Program-made: the position numbers and the translations under genes
Shown here: positions 6,806 through 13,492 of the stretch, in pieces
Layout of the letters: each line of letters opens with the position of its first letter
Numbering within the stretch: position 1 is the first letter of the stretch
Notes under the pieces: generated by a model
What the model was told of the DNA's origin: nothing
Seen by the model: the letters and a program-made list of their open reading frames with translations, nothing else
Databases searched by the model: none
Assembly: GCA_027483425.1 (NCBI GenBank)
Contig: JAIXUR010000468.1
Coordinates: 1 to 13,492 of the forward strand
Reading direction: 5' to 3'
DNA: 13,492 nt
Source of the DNA: Cyanobacteriota bacterium
GTDB lineage: Bacteria > Cyanobacteriota > Cyanobacteriia > Phormidesmidales > Phormidesmidaceae

Positions 6806-6886
6806 AACCCATGTAGGGGCGCATAGCGTGCGCCCTTGGGAGGCAACACCCTGCTTGGGCATTTTCGTGGCCAGAATTGTCCCTAA
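6806..6886 (-). repeat. Dispersed palindromic repeat, copy 3 (reverse orientation)
   Basis: Read on the minus strand it begins TTAGGGACAATTCTGGCC, followed by ACGAAAATGCCC, matching the starts of copies 1 and 2. The core is GGGCGCA (6817-6823) against TGCGCCC (6829-6835). It lies between cbbY and tenA, and its far side forms part of the tenA leader. On the minus strand CCTAAGGCTGTCC at the cbbY stop resembles CCTAAGACTGTTCC at the end of copy 2, so the element may originally have reached to about 6917. Confidence 0.82.
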
Positions 6887-6911
6887 CCTCGGGATGACCT
6901 TTCGGACAGCC

Positions 6912-7679
6912 TTAGGACGGTAACAGGGCCTGGGCCAAATCGAGGGAGAAATAATAGGCCTGGGCGGCTTCGCCCTGGAGCACTTCAAAGGGCAGATTGG
7001 GTTCGCCCAGGTGGCTAATCACGAGACGGGCGGCGGCGAGGGAGTGGGCGCGGGTGTAGTCGTTGACGGTGACGACCGTGGTCAACCCGGCGGCGATCGC
7101 GGCCTCTAGGCCCTGCTGGCTGTCTTCAATCACCAGACAGGTGGCGGGGGTGAGGCCCATGGCCTTGACCACCAGTTCATAGATATCGGGGGCGGGTTTT
7201 TTGGCGGGCACCATGTCTCCGGCGGCGATCACCTCAAACCAGCGGGGTGACTCTGGCCCCAGCAGGCGCTCCAGCAAGGGAATCACGCTGTCTTTGGCGC
7301 TGGTGGTGGCGATCGCCAGCCGCACGCCCTCCCGCTGGGCGGCCTCGATCAGCCGCCGCACTCCGGGCCGCAGGGGAATGACATTGCTCTCCACCAGGGC
7401 CTGAAAGTGCCGGGCCTTGGCCTGGTGCAGCGCCACCACCAACTCGTCCATGGCCTCAATTTCGAAGGTAGGCTGGTAGCGACGAACATAGTAGTGAATG
7501 CGCTCTTTGCCCCCGGCCACCCGCAGCAGTTGCCCGTAGAGGCCCACGGGCCAGTGCCAGGACAGGCCAAACTCCTTAAAGGCCTGGTTAAAGGCGACCC
7601 GGTGGCCATCGCGCTCGGTTTCGGCCAGGGTACCATCGACGTCAAAAATCAGCGCTTCAAGGGTTTTCATCGGAGTCAT
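6912..7679 (-). CDS. cbbY: CbbY-type HAD phosphatase
   Basis: This 255-residue HAD-superfamily hydrolase has all four motifs: DVDGT at 13-17 (nucleophile D13, acid/base D15), ATTS at 124-127, KK in the AKKPAPDIY segment at 160-161, and IEDS at 184-187. A helical cap lies between motifs I and II. The segments TLAETERDGHRVAFN, GGKERI and AAGDMV match CbbY, which in photosynthetic organisms dephosphorylates xylulose 1,5-bisphosphate, a misfire product that inhibits rubisco. That is a family inference; other HAD sugar phosphatases look similar. The start could be the ATG at 7679 or the one at 7670 (MKTLEALIFDVDG), with no Shine-Dalgarno to decide. It is divergent from cysK and upstream of tenA. 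Confidence 0.85.
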   Translation of the reverse strand: MTPMKTLEALIFDVDGTLAETERDGHRVAFNQAFKEFGLSWHWPVGLYGQLLRVAGGKERIHYYVRRYQPTFEIEAMDELVVALHQAKARHFQALVESNVIPLRPGVRRLIEAAQREGVRLAIATTSAKDSVIPLLERLLGPESPRWFEVIAAGDMVPAKKPAPDIYELVVKAMGLTPATCLVIEDSQQGLEAAIAAGLTTVVTVNDYTRAHSLAAARLVISHLGEPNLPFEVLQGEAAQAYYFSLDLAQALLPS

Positions 7680-7834
7680 CTAGAGGGCATTGGCCCAATT
7701 GCGCCAAGGTTTGCAGATCGCACACAAGCCGCGCAAAAAGCACCACGATTTTAGCCGAGAAGCCCGCCGTTTCACCGTAGGATGAAGAAGTGACCTGTAC
7801 TGGGGACGGTCATGACACAGTCGCCTGTTGTCAA

Positions 7835-7879
7835 CGGTTACGCAAGACACGGTTACGAAAGGCACGGTTACAAACGGTA
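7835..7879 (+). repeat. Three 15-bp direct repeats abutting the cysK start
   Basis: CGGTTACGCAAGACA (7835-7849), CGGTTACGAAAGGCA (7850-7864) and CGGTTACAAACGGTA (7865-7879) repeat in exact register, with ACGGTTAC the invariant core. The third unit's last base is the A of the ATG at 7879. A perfect GTCATGAC palindrome precedes them near 7810. They may be an operator, or coding if translation begins at the TTG at 7828. Confidence 0.8.
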
Positions 7880-8874
7880 TGGATATCAAACACGGTTTTA
7901 CCGCTGCGGTGGGCAACACTCCCCTCATTCGCCTCAATAGCGTTAGCGAGGCTACCGGCTGCGACATTCTGGGCAAGGCAGAGTTTCTCAACCCTGGCGG
8001 GTCAGTGAAAGACCGCGCCGCACTCTACATCATTAACGATGCCGAAGCCAAGGGCCTGCTCAAGCCCGGCGGTACCGTAGTCGAAGGCACCGCTGGCAAT
8101 ACTGGGATTGGCCTGGCCCACATCTGCAATGCCAAGGGCTACCGCTGTTTAATCGTCATTCCCGATACCCAGTCCCAAGAAAAAATTGATCTGCTGCGCA
8201 CCCTGGGGGCCGAGGTGAGAACGGTGCCGGCCGTGCCCTACCGAGACCCCAACAACTACGTCAAGCTATCGGGTCGCCTGGCGGGCGAACTCAACAACGC
8301 CATTTGGGCAAACCAGTTTGACAATCTGGCTAACCGCCAGGCCCACTACGAAACCACTGGGCCGGAGATCTGGGCCCAGACCGAGGGCACCGTCGACGGC
8401 TGGGTGGCGGCGACGGGTACCGGCGGCACCTACGCGGGCACCGCGATGTTTCTCAAAGAAAAGCACCCCACTATTCGCTGCGTGGTGGCTGACCCCATGG
8501 GCAGCGGCCTCTACAGCTACATCAAAACCGGCGAGGTTCACCTGGAGGGGAACTCCATCACCGAGGGCATTGGCAACAGCCGCATCACCGCCAACATGCA
8601 GGATGTGCCCATTGACGACGCGATCCAAATTGAAGACCCCGAGGCACTGCGCACCGTCTACCAGATGCTCTACAGCGATGGCCTGTTTATGGGCGGATCG
8701 GTGGGCATTAACGTGGCGGCAGCGGTCAAGCTGGCCCAGCAGATGGGGCCTGGCCACCGCATTGTGACGGTGCTATGCGACAGTGGCTCTCGCTATCAGT
8801 CGCGCATTTACAGCCGTCCCTGGCTCGAAGAGAAGGGTCTGTGGTCTGAGGATTTGGCCCCGGCGAGCCCATAG
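7879..8874 (+). CDS. cysK: Cysteine synthase (O-acetylserine sulfhydrylase), PLP-dependent
   Basis: The enzyme joins sulfide to O-acetylserine to make cysteine, in the cytosol. From the ATG at 7879 it is 331 residues. K44 in NPGGSVKDRAA is the Schiff-base lysine, TAGNTG is the substrate loop (TSGNTG in most CysK, so one substitution), and GTGGTYAG binds the cofactor phosphate. The C-terminus has DSGSRYQSRIYSRPW. The protein belongs to the fold-II cysteine synthase/CBS group; the subtype with TAGNTG is common in cyanobacteria, and calling it CysK rather than CysM is a choice. The frame is open to a TTG at 7828, which would add 17 residues of a TVTxx repeat; the family N-terminus (IKHGFTAAVGNTPL) supports the ATG. 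Confidence 0.92.
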   Translation: MDIKHGFTAAVGNTPLIRLNSVSEATGCDILGKAEFLNPGGSVKDRAALYIINDAEAKGLLKPGGTVVEGTAGNTGIGLAHICNAKGYRCLIVIPDTQSQEKIDLLRTLGAEVRTVPAVPYRDPNNYVKLSGRLAGELNNAIWANQFDNLANRQAHYETTGPEIWAQTEGTVDGWVAATGTGGTYAGTAMFLKEKHPTIRCVVADPMGSGLYSYIKTGEVHLEGNSITEGIGNSRITANMQDVPIDDAIQIEDPEALRTVYQMLYSDGLFMGGSVGINVAAAVKLAQQMGPGHRIVTVLCDSGSRYQSRIYSRPWLEEKGLWSEDLAPASP

Positions 8875-8918
8875 ACCCTGGGGCGCTGTCCCCTCAAATC
8901 CAGCCATTCCAGGGCCCG

Positions 8919-9638
8919 ATGGTTCTGAACCAGATCGACTACACTAGGACAGACTCTACGGGTGCGATCGCGGCCAGATCCAAGGTCTCCCTGTTTAATC
9001 CCTACTCCGTGACTTTTGGGGCAACACCTGTGACCGATCAGTCTAATAAATCTTCGCTGCCGCCCGATCCTGCCCTAAATCAAGTGCCCGTGCAAAAAGA
9101 GCCCGCACCCCAGCCCAATCCCTGGGTAGAAGGGCTGCAAACCATCGCCCTCAGCGTGGTCTTGGCCCTGGGGATTCGGCATTTTGTCGCAGAGGCGCGC
9201 TACATTCCCTCTGGCTCGATGGAGCCTACTCTGCAAATCAACGATCGCCTGGTGATCGAAAAAATTAGCTACCACCTGAATCCTCCCGAGCATGGCGATA
9301 TTGTGGTGTTTTGGCCCCCCGAAAGCCTTACCCCGCCCGGCAAACGGCGGGATGCTTTCATCAAGCGGATTATTGGCCTGCCGGGAGATGTGGTGGAAGT
9401 GCGCGATGGTCAGGTCATTCGCAATGGCGAAGTGCTCACCGAGCCCTACATTAAAGCGGCCCCCGACTACCAGTGGGGGCCTGAGACCGTGCCAGAAGCC
9501 TCTTACCTGGTGCTGGGGGACAACCGCAACAGCAGCTACGATAGCCACGCCTGGGGGTTCTTGCCCGAGGAAAATATCATTGGCCGCGCTATGGTGCGGT
9601 TTTGGCCGCCGGGGCGGGTTGGCATGCTCAACGATTAG
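8919..9638 (+). CDS. lepB: Signal peptidase I
   Basis: LepB removes signal peptides from exported proteins at the outer face of the cytoplasmic or thylakoid membrane. With the ATG at 8919 it is 239 residues. A single membrane segment lies at about 70-88 (GLQTIALSVVLALGIRHFV), followed by the catalytic S100 in PSGSMEPTL, the general base K149 in FIKRIIGLPGD, and GDNRNSSYDSHAWG at 200-213. The first 65 residues are not conserved in the family and are rich in P, S and Q; an in-frame GTG at 9030 (VTDQSNKSS) would shorten the protein to 202 residues and is equally possible. Neither has a Shine-Dalgarno. It follows cysK by 44 bp on the same strand, so read-through is possible, but the functions are unrelated. 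Confidence 0.94.
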   Translation: MVLNQIDYTRTDSTGAIAARSKVSLFNPYSVTFGATPVTDQSNKSSLPPDPALNQVPVQKEPAPQPNPWVEGLQTIALSVVLALGIRHFVAEARYIPSGSMEPTLQINDRLVIEKISYHLNPPEHGDIVVFWPPESLTPPGKRRDAFIKRIIGLPGDVVEVRDGQVIRNGEVLTEPYIKAAPDYQWGPETVPEASYLVLGDNRNSSYDSHAWGFLPEENIIGRAMVRFWPPGRVGMLND

Positions 9639-10011
9639 CCCCGCAATGGGGAAATCACTGGGAAAATTTTCAGGCAAGACGATAACGGCCCAGCTAGCCA
9701 TGGATCAGGCCAGATTAGCTAGACCAAACCCAATGCCTATAGAATACGGGCTCAATACTTAAATGTTCAAGGACTTATTCAGGGAATCCTAACACGCTAG
9801 GCTAGCATGGTGGTTAGCTCCTATAGATTCCCCAATTTTTACCTGGAGTGAGCGGGTGCAGTGTCTGCCTGGCGCTGCTATTCTGACCTATCTGTCAGAT
9901 CCTGATCCTATCTGTCGGGTTGTGCCGCTGACGTTGGTGTCATGGCGGCCAGTTCGCTGATTTTGTTGTTACTGATTAGCCCCACCCAGGACTAGTCGCT
10001 GCCATCGTTTT
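9639..10011 (+). other. 373-bp region between lepB and metG with possible leader structure
   Basis: I find no gene here. A -10-like TATAGA occurs twice, in CCTATAGAAT (9736-9745) and CCTATAGATT (9820-9829). An inverted repeat at 9782-9832 could fold, and CCTATCTGTC is repeated at 9887-9896 and 9907-9916, 20 bp apart. No tRNA arms or T-box signatures were recognised. The region may be the long leader of metG. Confidence 0.5.
9782..9832 (+). promoter_or_regulatory. Possible stem-loop in the metG leader
   Basis: GGGAATC (9782-9788) pairs with GATTCCC (9826-9832), and inside it CTAAC (9789-9793) pairs with GTTAG (9813-9817), leaving an 8-nt bulge on the 3' side. The loop holds the near-palindrome GCTAGGCTAGC. 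A regulatory role is inference. Confidence 0.4.
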
Positions 10012-11619
10012 ATGACTTTAAATTTTGCCGACAAACCCCGCTTTGCCATTACCACGCCACTGTATTACGTCAATGGTTTACCCCATATTGGCAGTGCCTA
10101 CACCACGATCGCAGCCGATGTGGTGGCTCGGTTTTATCGGCTGATGGGGCATTCGGTGTTGATGATCACCGGCACCGATGAGCACGGCCAAAAAATTCAG
10201 CGCACCGCCGAAGAGCGGGGTGTCTCGCCCCAGGCTCACTGCGATGAGTTTGTGGCCGGGTTTGAACACCTGTGGGAACTGCTGAATATCAGCTGCGATC
10301 GCTTCATTCGCACCACCGCCGATCGCCACCAGGTGATTGTCAACGAGTTTTTTCAGCGGGTATGGGAACGGGGCGATATCTACCAGGGGCAGCAGCAGGG
10401 CTGGTACTGCGTCTCCTGCGAGGAGTTCAAAGAAGAGCGCGACCTGTTGACCGACCAGCGCTGCCCCATCCACACCAAGCAACAGGTCGAATGGCGCGAT
10501 GAATCCAACTACTTCTTTAAACTGTCGAAATACCAGGATCAGCTCGAACAGCTCTACGCCGATCGGCCCGACTTTATTCAACCCGAGTCGCGCCGCAACG
10601 AGGTGCTGAGCTTTGTTAAGCAGGGGCTGCAAGACTTCTCCATTTCCCGCATCAATCTCGACTGGGGCTTTCCGGTACCCACCGACCCCGGCCATACCCT
10701 GTACGTCTGGTTTGATGCGCTCTTGGGCTACATTACCGCCCTGCAAGACCCCAGTGATCCCCCTAGCCTAGCGGCCGCCACCGCCGAGTGGTGGCCCATC
10801 AACGTTCACCTGATTGGCAAAGACATTCTGCGCTTCCATGCGGTGTACTGGCCCGCCATGCTGATGTCGGCGGGGCTGCCGGTGCCTGGGCGGGTGTTTG
10901 GCCATGGCTTTTTGACCAAAGACGGCCAAAAAATGGGCAAAAGCCAGGGAAACACCCTGGACCCACTGGCCCTGGTTCACCGCTATGGCCCCGATGCCGT
11001 GCGCTACTACTTCATGCGTGAAATTGAGTTTGGTAAAGACGGCGATTTCAACGAAACTCGCTTTATCAACGTGCTCAATGCCGACCTGGCCAACGACCTG
11101 GGTAATCTACTCAACCGCACCCTGAAAATGGCGGCGCGCTACTGCGAGGATCGGGTGCCTGTGATCGATCCTGAGGCGATTCCCCTCGACCATCCCTTGG
11201 CGGCCCTGGGGCGATCGCTGGGGGAAACCGTAGCCGAAGCCTACACCCACCTAGCCTTTAGCCAGGGCTGTACAGCCATTTTGGCCCTGGTGCAGGCCAG
11301 CAACAAGTTTCTGGATGACCAAGCTCCCTGGAGCCTCTATAAACAGGGGAAACAAGCTGAAACCGAAGCCGTCTTATATGCGGTGTTGGAGTCGGTGCGA
11401 CAGGCCGCCTACCTGCTGTCGCCCGTGGTTCCCAGCCTGAGCAACCAGATCTACACCCAGCTGGGCTTCGCGGTTGATTTTAACCAAAAAGACATTGGCC
11501 AGCAGCTCAGCTATGGCGACCACGCGGCCTGGGGCTATCTGCCCCCTGGTCAGCCCCTAGGCGTGGCTTCCCCCGTGTTCCAGCGCCTGGAGTTGCCGGA
11601 GCTGGTGGCCAGCCCCTAG
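10012..11619 (+). CDS. metG: Methionyl-tRNA synthetase
   Basis: This class I aminoacyl-tRNA synthetase attaches methionine to tRNA-Met. The 535-residue protein shows the HIGH-like PHIGS at 24-28 and the KMSKS-like KMGKS at 307-311. The zinc/connective insert has a single knuckle, C133-x2-C136 and C151-x2-H154 (WYCVSC..RCPIH). The C-terminal part from about residue 360 is the helical anticodon-binding domain. It ends there, without the extra tRNA-binding domain (Trbp111 type) of the longer bacterial enzymes, as is usual for the shorter form. The ATG at 10012 has no Shine-Dalgarno but places the first beta strand (RFAITTPLYYVNG) correctly. Confidence 0.97.
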   Translation: MTLNFADKPRFAITTPLYYVNGLPHIGSAYTTIAADVVARFYRLMGHSVLMITGTDEHGQKIQRTAEERGVSPQAHCDEFVAGFEHLWELLNISCDRFIRTTADRHQVIVNEFFQRVWERGDIYQGQQQGWYCVSCEEFKEERDLLTDQRCPIHTKQQVEWRDESNYFFKLSKYQDQLEQLYADRPDFIQPESRRNEVLSFVKQGLQDFSISRINLDWGFPVPTDPGHTLYVWFDALLGYITALQDPSDPPSLAAATAEWWPINVHLIGKDILRFHAVYWPAMLMSAGLPVPGRVFGHGFLTKDGQKMGKSQGNTLDPLALVHRYGPDAVRYYFMREIEFGKDGDFNETRFINVLNADLANDLGNLLNRTLKMAARYCEDRVPVIDPEAIPLDHPLAALGRSLGETVAEAYTHLAFSQGCTAILALVQASNKFLDDQAPWSLYKQGKQAETEAVLYAVLESVRQAAYLLSPVVPSLSNQIYTQLGFAVDFNQKDIGQQLSYGDHAAWGYLPPGQPLGVASPVFQRLELPELVASP

Positions 11620-11668
11620 GCCCAGCGTTCCCTCGTTCACTGGTTTAGATGTTGTTTCAGACCCCCTT

Positions 11669-11674
11669 TAAAAT
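11669..11674 (+). promoter_or_regulatory. Possible -10 box of the labA-like gene
   Basis: TAAAAT lies 16 nt before the ATG at 11691, after the metG stop. The best upstream partner is TTTAGA at 11644-11649 with a long 19-bp spacer, so the promoter call is weak. Confidence 0.3.
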
Positions 11675-11690
11675 TACCCTGTAGACACCT

Positions 11691-12341
11691 ATGTTAGATA
11701 CCAACAACCATTCTTTGCTTAGCGAAGGCACTATATTCACCCCCGAGCAGGTGCTCGAAAACCGGGGGCGGGTGGCCATCTTCATCGACGGCTCTAATCT
11801 TTTCTACGCCGCCCTCCAGTTGGGTATCGAGATTGACTACACCAAGCTGCTGTGTAAGCTCACGGCAGGCTCTCGATTGTTTCGGGCATTTTTCTATACC
11901 GGCGTCGATCGGACCAACGAAAAACAGCAGGGCTTTTTGCTGTGGATGCGGCGCAACGGTTACCGGGTGATCGCCAAAGATCTGGTACAGCTGCCGGATG
12001 GATCTAAAAAAGCCAATCTAGATGTGGAGATTGCCGTTGACATGGTGGCGCTAGTCAACTACTACGATACCGCCGTGCTGGTAAGTGGCGATGGCGACCT
12101 GGCCTATGCCGCCGATGCCGCCAGCTACCGAGGGGCACGGGTGGAGGTGGTCAGCCTGCGATCGATGACCAGCGACAGCCTGATTAACGTGGCCGATCGC
12201 TACATCGACCTTGAGGGGGTTAAGGATGACATCCGCAAGATACCCCGCAGCGCCCCCAGCCACACCTATACCTATCGTCCGTTGACTAATCTGACCCCGA
12301 CTGACGATCCCCCCGCCGCCGGGGTAGTGCTGAGCGAGTAA
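11691..12341 (+). CDS. LabA-like NYN-domain protein
   Basis: This 216-residue protein has a PIN-like NYN (DUF88) nuclease fold. The acidic site residues are D33 and N36 in IFIDGSNLF, D111 and D117 in LDVEIAVDM, and D134 and D136 in SGDGDL. All of these are kept, so RNase activity is plausible. In Synechococcus elongatus LabA acts in the output of the KaiC circadian clock, repressing clock-driven transcription; whether this homologue does the same, or is a paralogue, cannot be read from the sequence. The last 40 residues (SAPSHTYTYRPLTNLTPTDDPPAAG) are Pro/Thr-rich and probably unstructured. No Shine-Dalgarno is visible. It stands 18 bp before lptC and is likely co-transcribed with it. Confidence 0.9.
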   Translation: MLDTNNHSLLSEGTIFTPEQVLENRGRVAIFIDGSNLFYAALQLGIEIDYTKLLCKLTAGSRLFRAFFYTGVDRTNEKQQGFLLWMRRNGYRVIAKDLVQLPDGSKKANLDVEIAVDMVALVNYYDTAVLVSGDGDLAYAADAASYRGARVEVVSLRSMTSDSLINVADRYIDLEGVKDDIRKIPRSAPSHTYTYRPLTNLTPTDDPPAAGVVLSE

Positions 12342-12359
12342 ACCTCTGGGGTGCATAGC

Positions 12360-13492
12360 ATGACAAGGTGGCGGCGGCTGATCATGGTGGGCGCGGCGAT
12401 CGCGGCGTTAGCCGGGGGGCTGCATAGTTTAATCCTGCGGGGAACTGACCCTGGCGATGGCGGCGATGATCCCAGCGCCGCCCAGGTGGAGCCGGGTCTC
12501 ACCCTACGGGATGTCACCCTGGAGCAGCCCGACGAGCAGGGGCAGCCCCTCTGGCGGGTGAAGGGCAAGGAAGTGACCTACAGTTCTAATCAGCAGGTGG
12601 CTCTGATCACTCGGCCCGATGGCGAGCTGTTTCAGGATGGCGAGGTCATTTATGAGGTCACGGCTGACACCGGTGAGGTGCAGTCAAACGGCAGCGTGAT
12701 TCTGCTGCGCGGCAATATCGTCGCCACCGGCATCAAAAACGGCTCGATTTTGCGCGGCAACGAGCTGGAGTGGCGCCCCCAGGACGATGTCCTGATCATG
12801 CGGGACAACATTACCGGCACCCACCCCCAACTGCGGGCGGTGGCCAACGAAGCTCGGGTGTTTAACCGAGAAAATCGCATGGAGCTGATCGGCGATGTGG
12901 TGGCTAACACCGTCGTGGCTGACCCCCAAACCGAGCCCTGGCTCAAACTCCAGGCCCAGGCCCTGGCTTGGTTTTGGGCTGAAGAGCGGATCGACAGCAC
13001 CCAGCCTTTACGGGTGGAGCAGTTTAAGAAAAACGCGATTAGCGACGTGGTGACGGGCCAGCGGGGGTCGGTCAATTTGGCCAATCAGCTAGTGACCCTG
13101 CGGGGCCAGGTGGCCATGCAGTTGCTCGAAATTCCTTTGAATATGGCCAGCGAAGCCCTGGACTGGCAGGTGGCCGAGGAGCGGGTCACGGTGAACCAGC
13201 CCCTGACCCTCGTCCACCCCAAAACTAAAATCAAAGTCACCGCCCGCCAGGGCCTGCTGGATCTAGCCCAGCAGAACATTTTTCTGTCTCAACAGGTGGT
13301 GGCAGTGGGTGAACAAAACCAGGCCCGTATGACCAGCGATCGCCTGAACTGGAACGTGACCACCCAAACTCTGGTGGCCGAAGGGCAGGTCAACTATCGC
13401 CAGAACAACCCCAGCCTGAATGTCAACGGCCCCCGCGCCGTGGGCCGCCTCGATAACCAAACCATCGTGGTCGACGGGGGCCGGGTGGTGAC
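12360..13492 (+). CDS. lptC: LptC-type LPS transport protein (3' end outside window)
   Basis: LptC is the membrane-anchored periplasmic link that passes lipopolysaccharide from the LptB2FG transporter to the LptA bridge. The 377 visible residues begin with an uncleaved anchor at about 6-27 (LIMVGAAIAALAGGLHSLIL) and then run as a beta-rich chain of repeated hydrophobic strands. These include LTLRDVTLEQPDEQGQPLWRVKG, which is the LptC signature, and later RGNxVATG, RGNELEW, LRGQVAM and VAEGQVNYR units typical of the LptA/LptC/OstA fold. Cyanobacterial LptC proteins are about twice the length of the E. coli one, which fits. A GTG at 12351 is an alternative start in the same frame. The reading frame is open to the right edge. 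Confidence 0.88.
   Translation, partial: MTRWRRLIMVGAAIAALAGGLHSLILRGTDPGDGGDDPSAAQVEPGLTLRDVTLEQPDEQGQPLWRVKGKEVTYSSNQQVALITRPDGELFQDGEVIYEVTADTGEVQSNGSVILLRGNIVATGIKNGSILRGNELEWRPQDDVLIMRDNITGTHPQLRAVANEARVFNRENRMELIGDVVANTVVADPQTEPWLKLQAQALAWFWAEERIDSTQPLRVEQFKKNAISDVVTGQRGSVNLANQLVTLRGQVAMQLLEIPLNMASEALDWQVAEERVTVNQPLTLVHPKTKIKVTARQGLLDLAQQNIFLSQQVVAVGEQNQARMTSDRLNWNVTTQTLVAEGQVNYRQNNPSLNVNGPRAVGRLDNQTIVVDGGRVV

Noticed and set aside
6760..6849. N-terminal extension of TenA to an upstream ATG at 6849
   Set aside because: The extra 30 residues come from repeat copy 3 and a C/T-rich tract, and would precede the usual TenA N-terminus.
7835..7879. Short CRISPR array
   Set aside because: The 15-bp units are contiguous with no spacers and there are no cas genes; this is a tandem repeat.
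10078..10746. 222-codon minus-strand frame inside metG
   Set aside because: It is an antisense shadow of the synthetase gene, with no start signal or family signature; the same holds for the 208-codon frame at 9075-9701 over lepB.
1..13492. Defence island or prophage segment
   Set aside because: All recognised genes are housekeeping or conserved cyanobacterial genes, and no nuclease-helicase, toxin-antitoxin, phage structural or recombinase gene is present.

Overview
The window reads as chromosomal DNA of a GC-rich, probably filamentous cyanobacterium; a Leptolyngbya/Nodosilinea-type lineage is a guess from overall feel, not a demonstrated assignment. The support is at least 15 copies of the HIP1 octamer GCGATCGC in 13.5 kb, a RibBA with a long C-terminal extension, a LabA-like NYN protein, a long LptC (so an outer membrane), a CbbY-type phosphatase, and short palindromic repeats between genes. 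I see no transposase, integrase, tRNA, rRNA, CRISPR array or defence cassette.

Layout. 1-1547 (-): ribBA, truncated at its 3' end by the window edge, then a 391-bp divergent gap to argC (1939-3027, +). argC converges on a small membrane/coiled-coil protein gene (3174-3554, -) across a palindromic repeat. A 597-bp gene-free stretch rich in inverted repeats leads to a PPP-type metallophosphoesterase (4152-4913, +). Two elements sit directly behind that gene: a 126-bp MITE-like insertion and a second copy of the palindromic repeat. A phosphoribosyltransferase (5287-5976, +) then converges on a minus-strand pair, cbbY (6912-7679) followed by a tenA-type thiaminase (6133-6759), with a third repeat copy between those two. 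Divergent from cbbY, a plus-strand series runs to the right edge: cysK-type cysteine synthase, lepB, metG, labA-like and lptC (truncated at its 3' end).

The gene content is mostly housekeeping: riboflavin, arginine and cysteine synthesis, thiamine-pyrimidine salvage, rubisco-inhibitor repair, protein export, Met-tRNA charging and LPS transport. Few functional links between neighbours are obvious. The labA-like/lptC pair (18 bp apart) and the cbbY/tenA pair are the only likely co-transcribed units that the spacing suggests.

The most interesting content is non-coding. (1) A MITE-like element at 4914-5039 has perfect 14-bp inverted repeats and an apparent 6-7 bp target duplication that carries the stop codon of the phosphatase gene. 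(2) Three copies of one palindromic repeat family all lie behind a gene and all point the same way relative to it. (3) A structured 597-bp gap could hold an RNA gene. (4) 15-bp triplet repeats lie upstream of cysK and upstream of argC. I did not find a convincing new multi-gene system.
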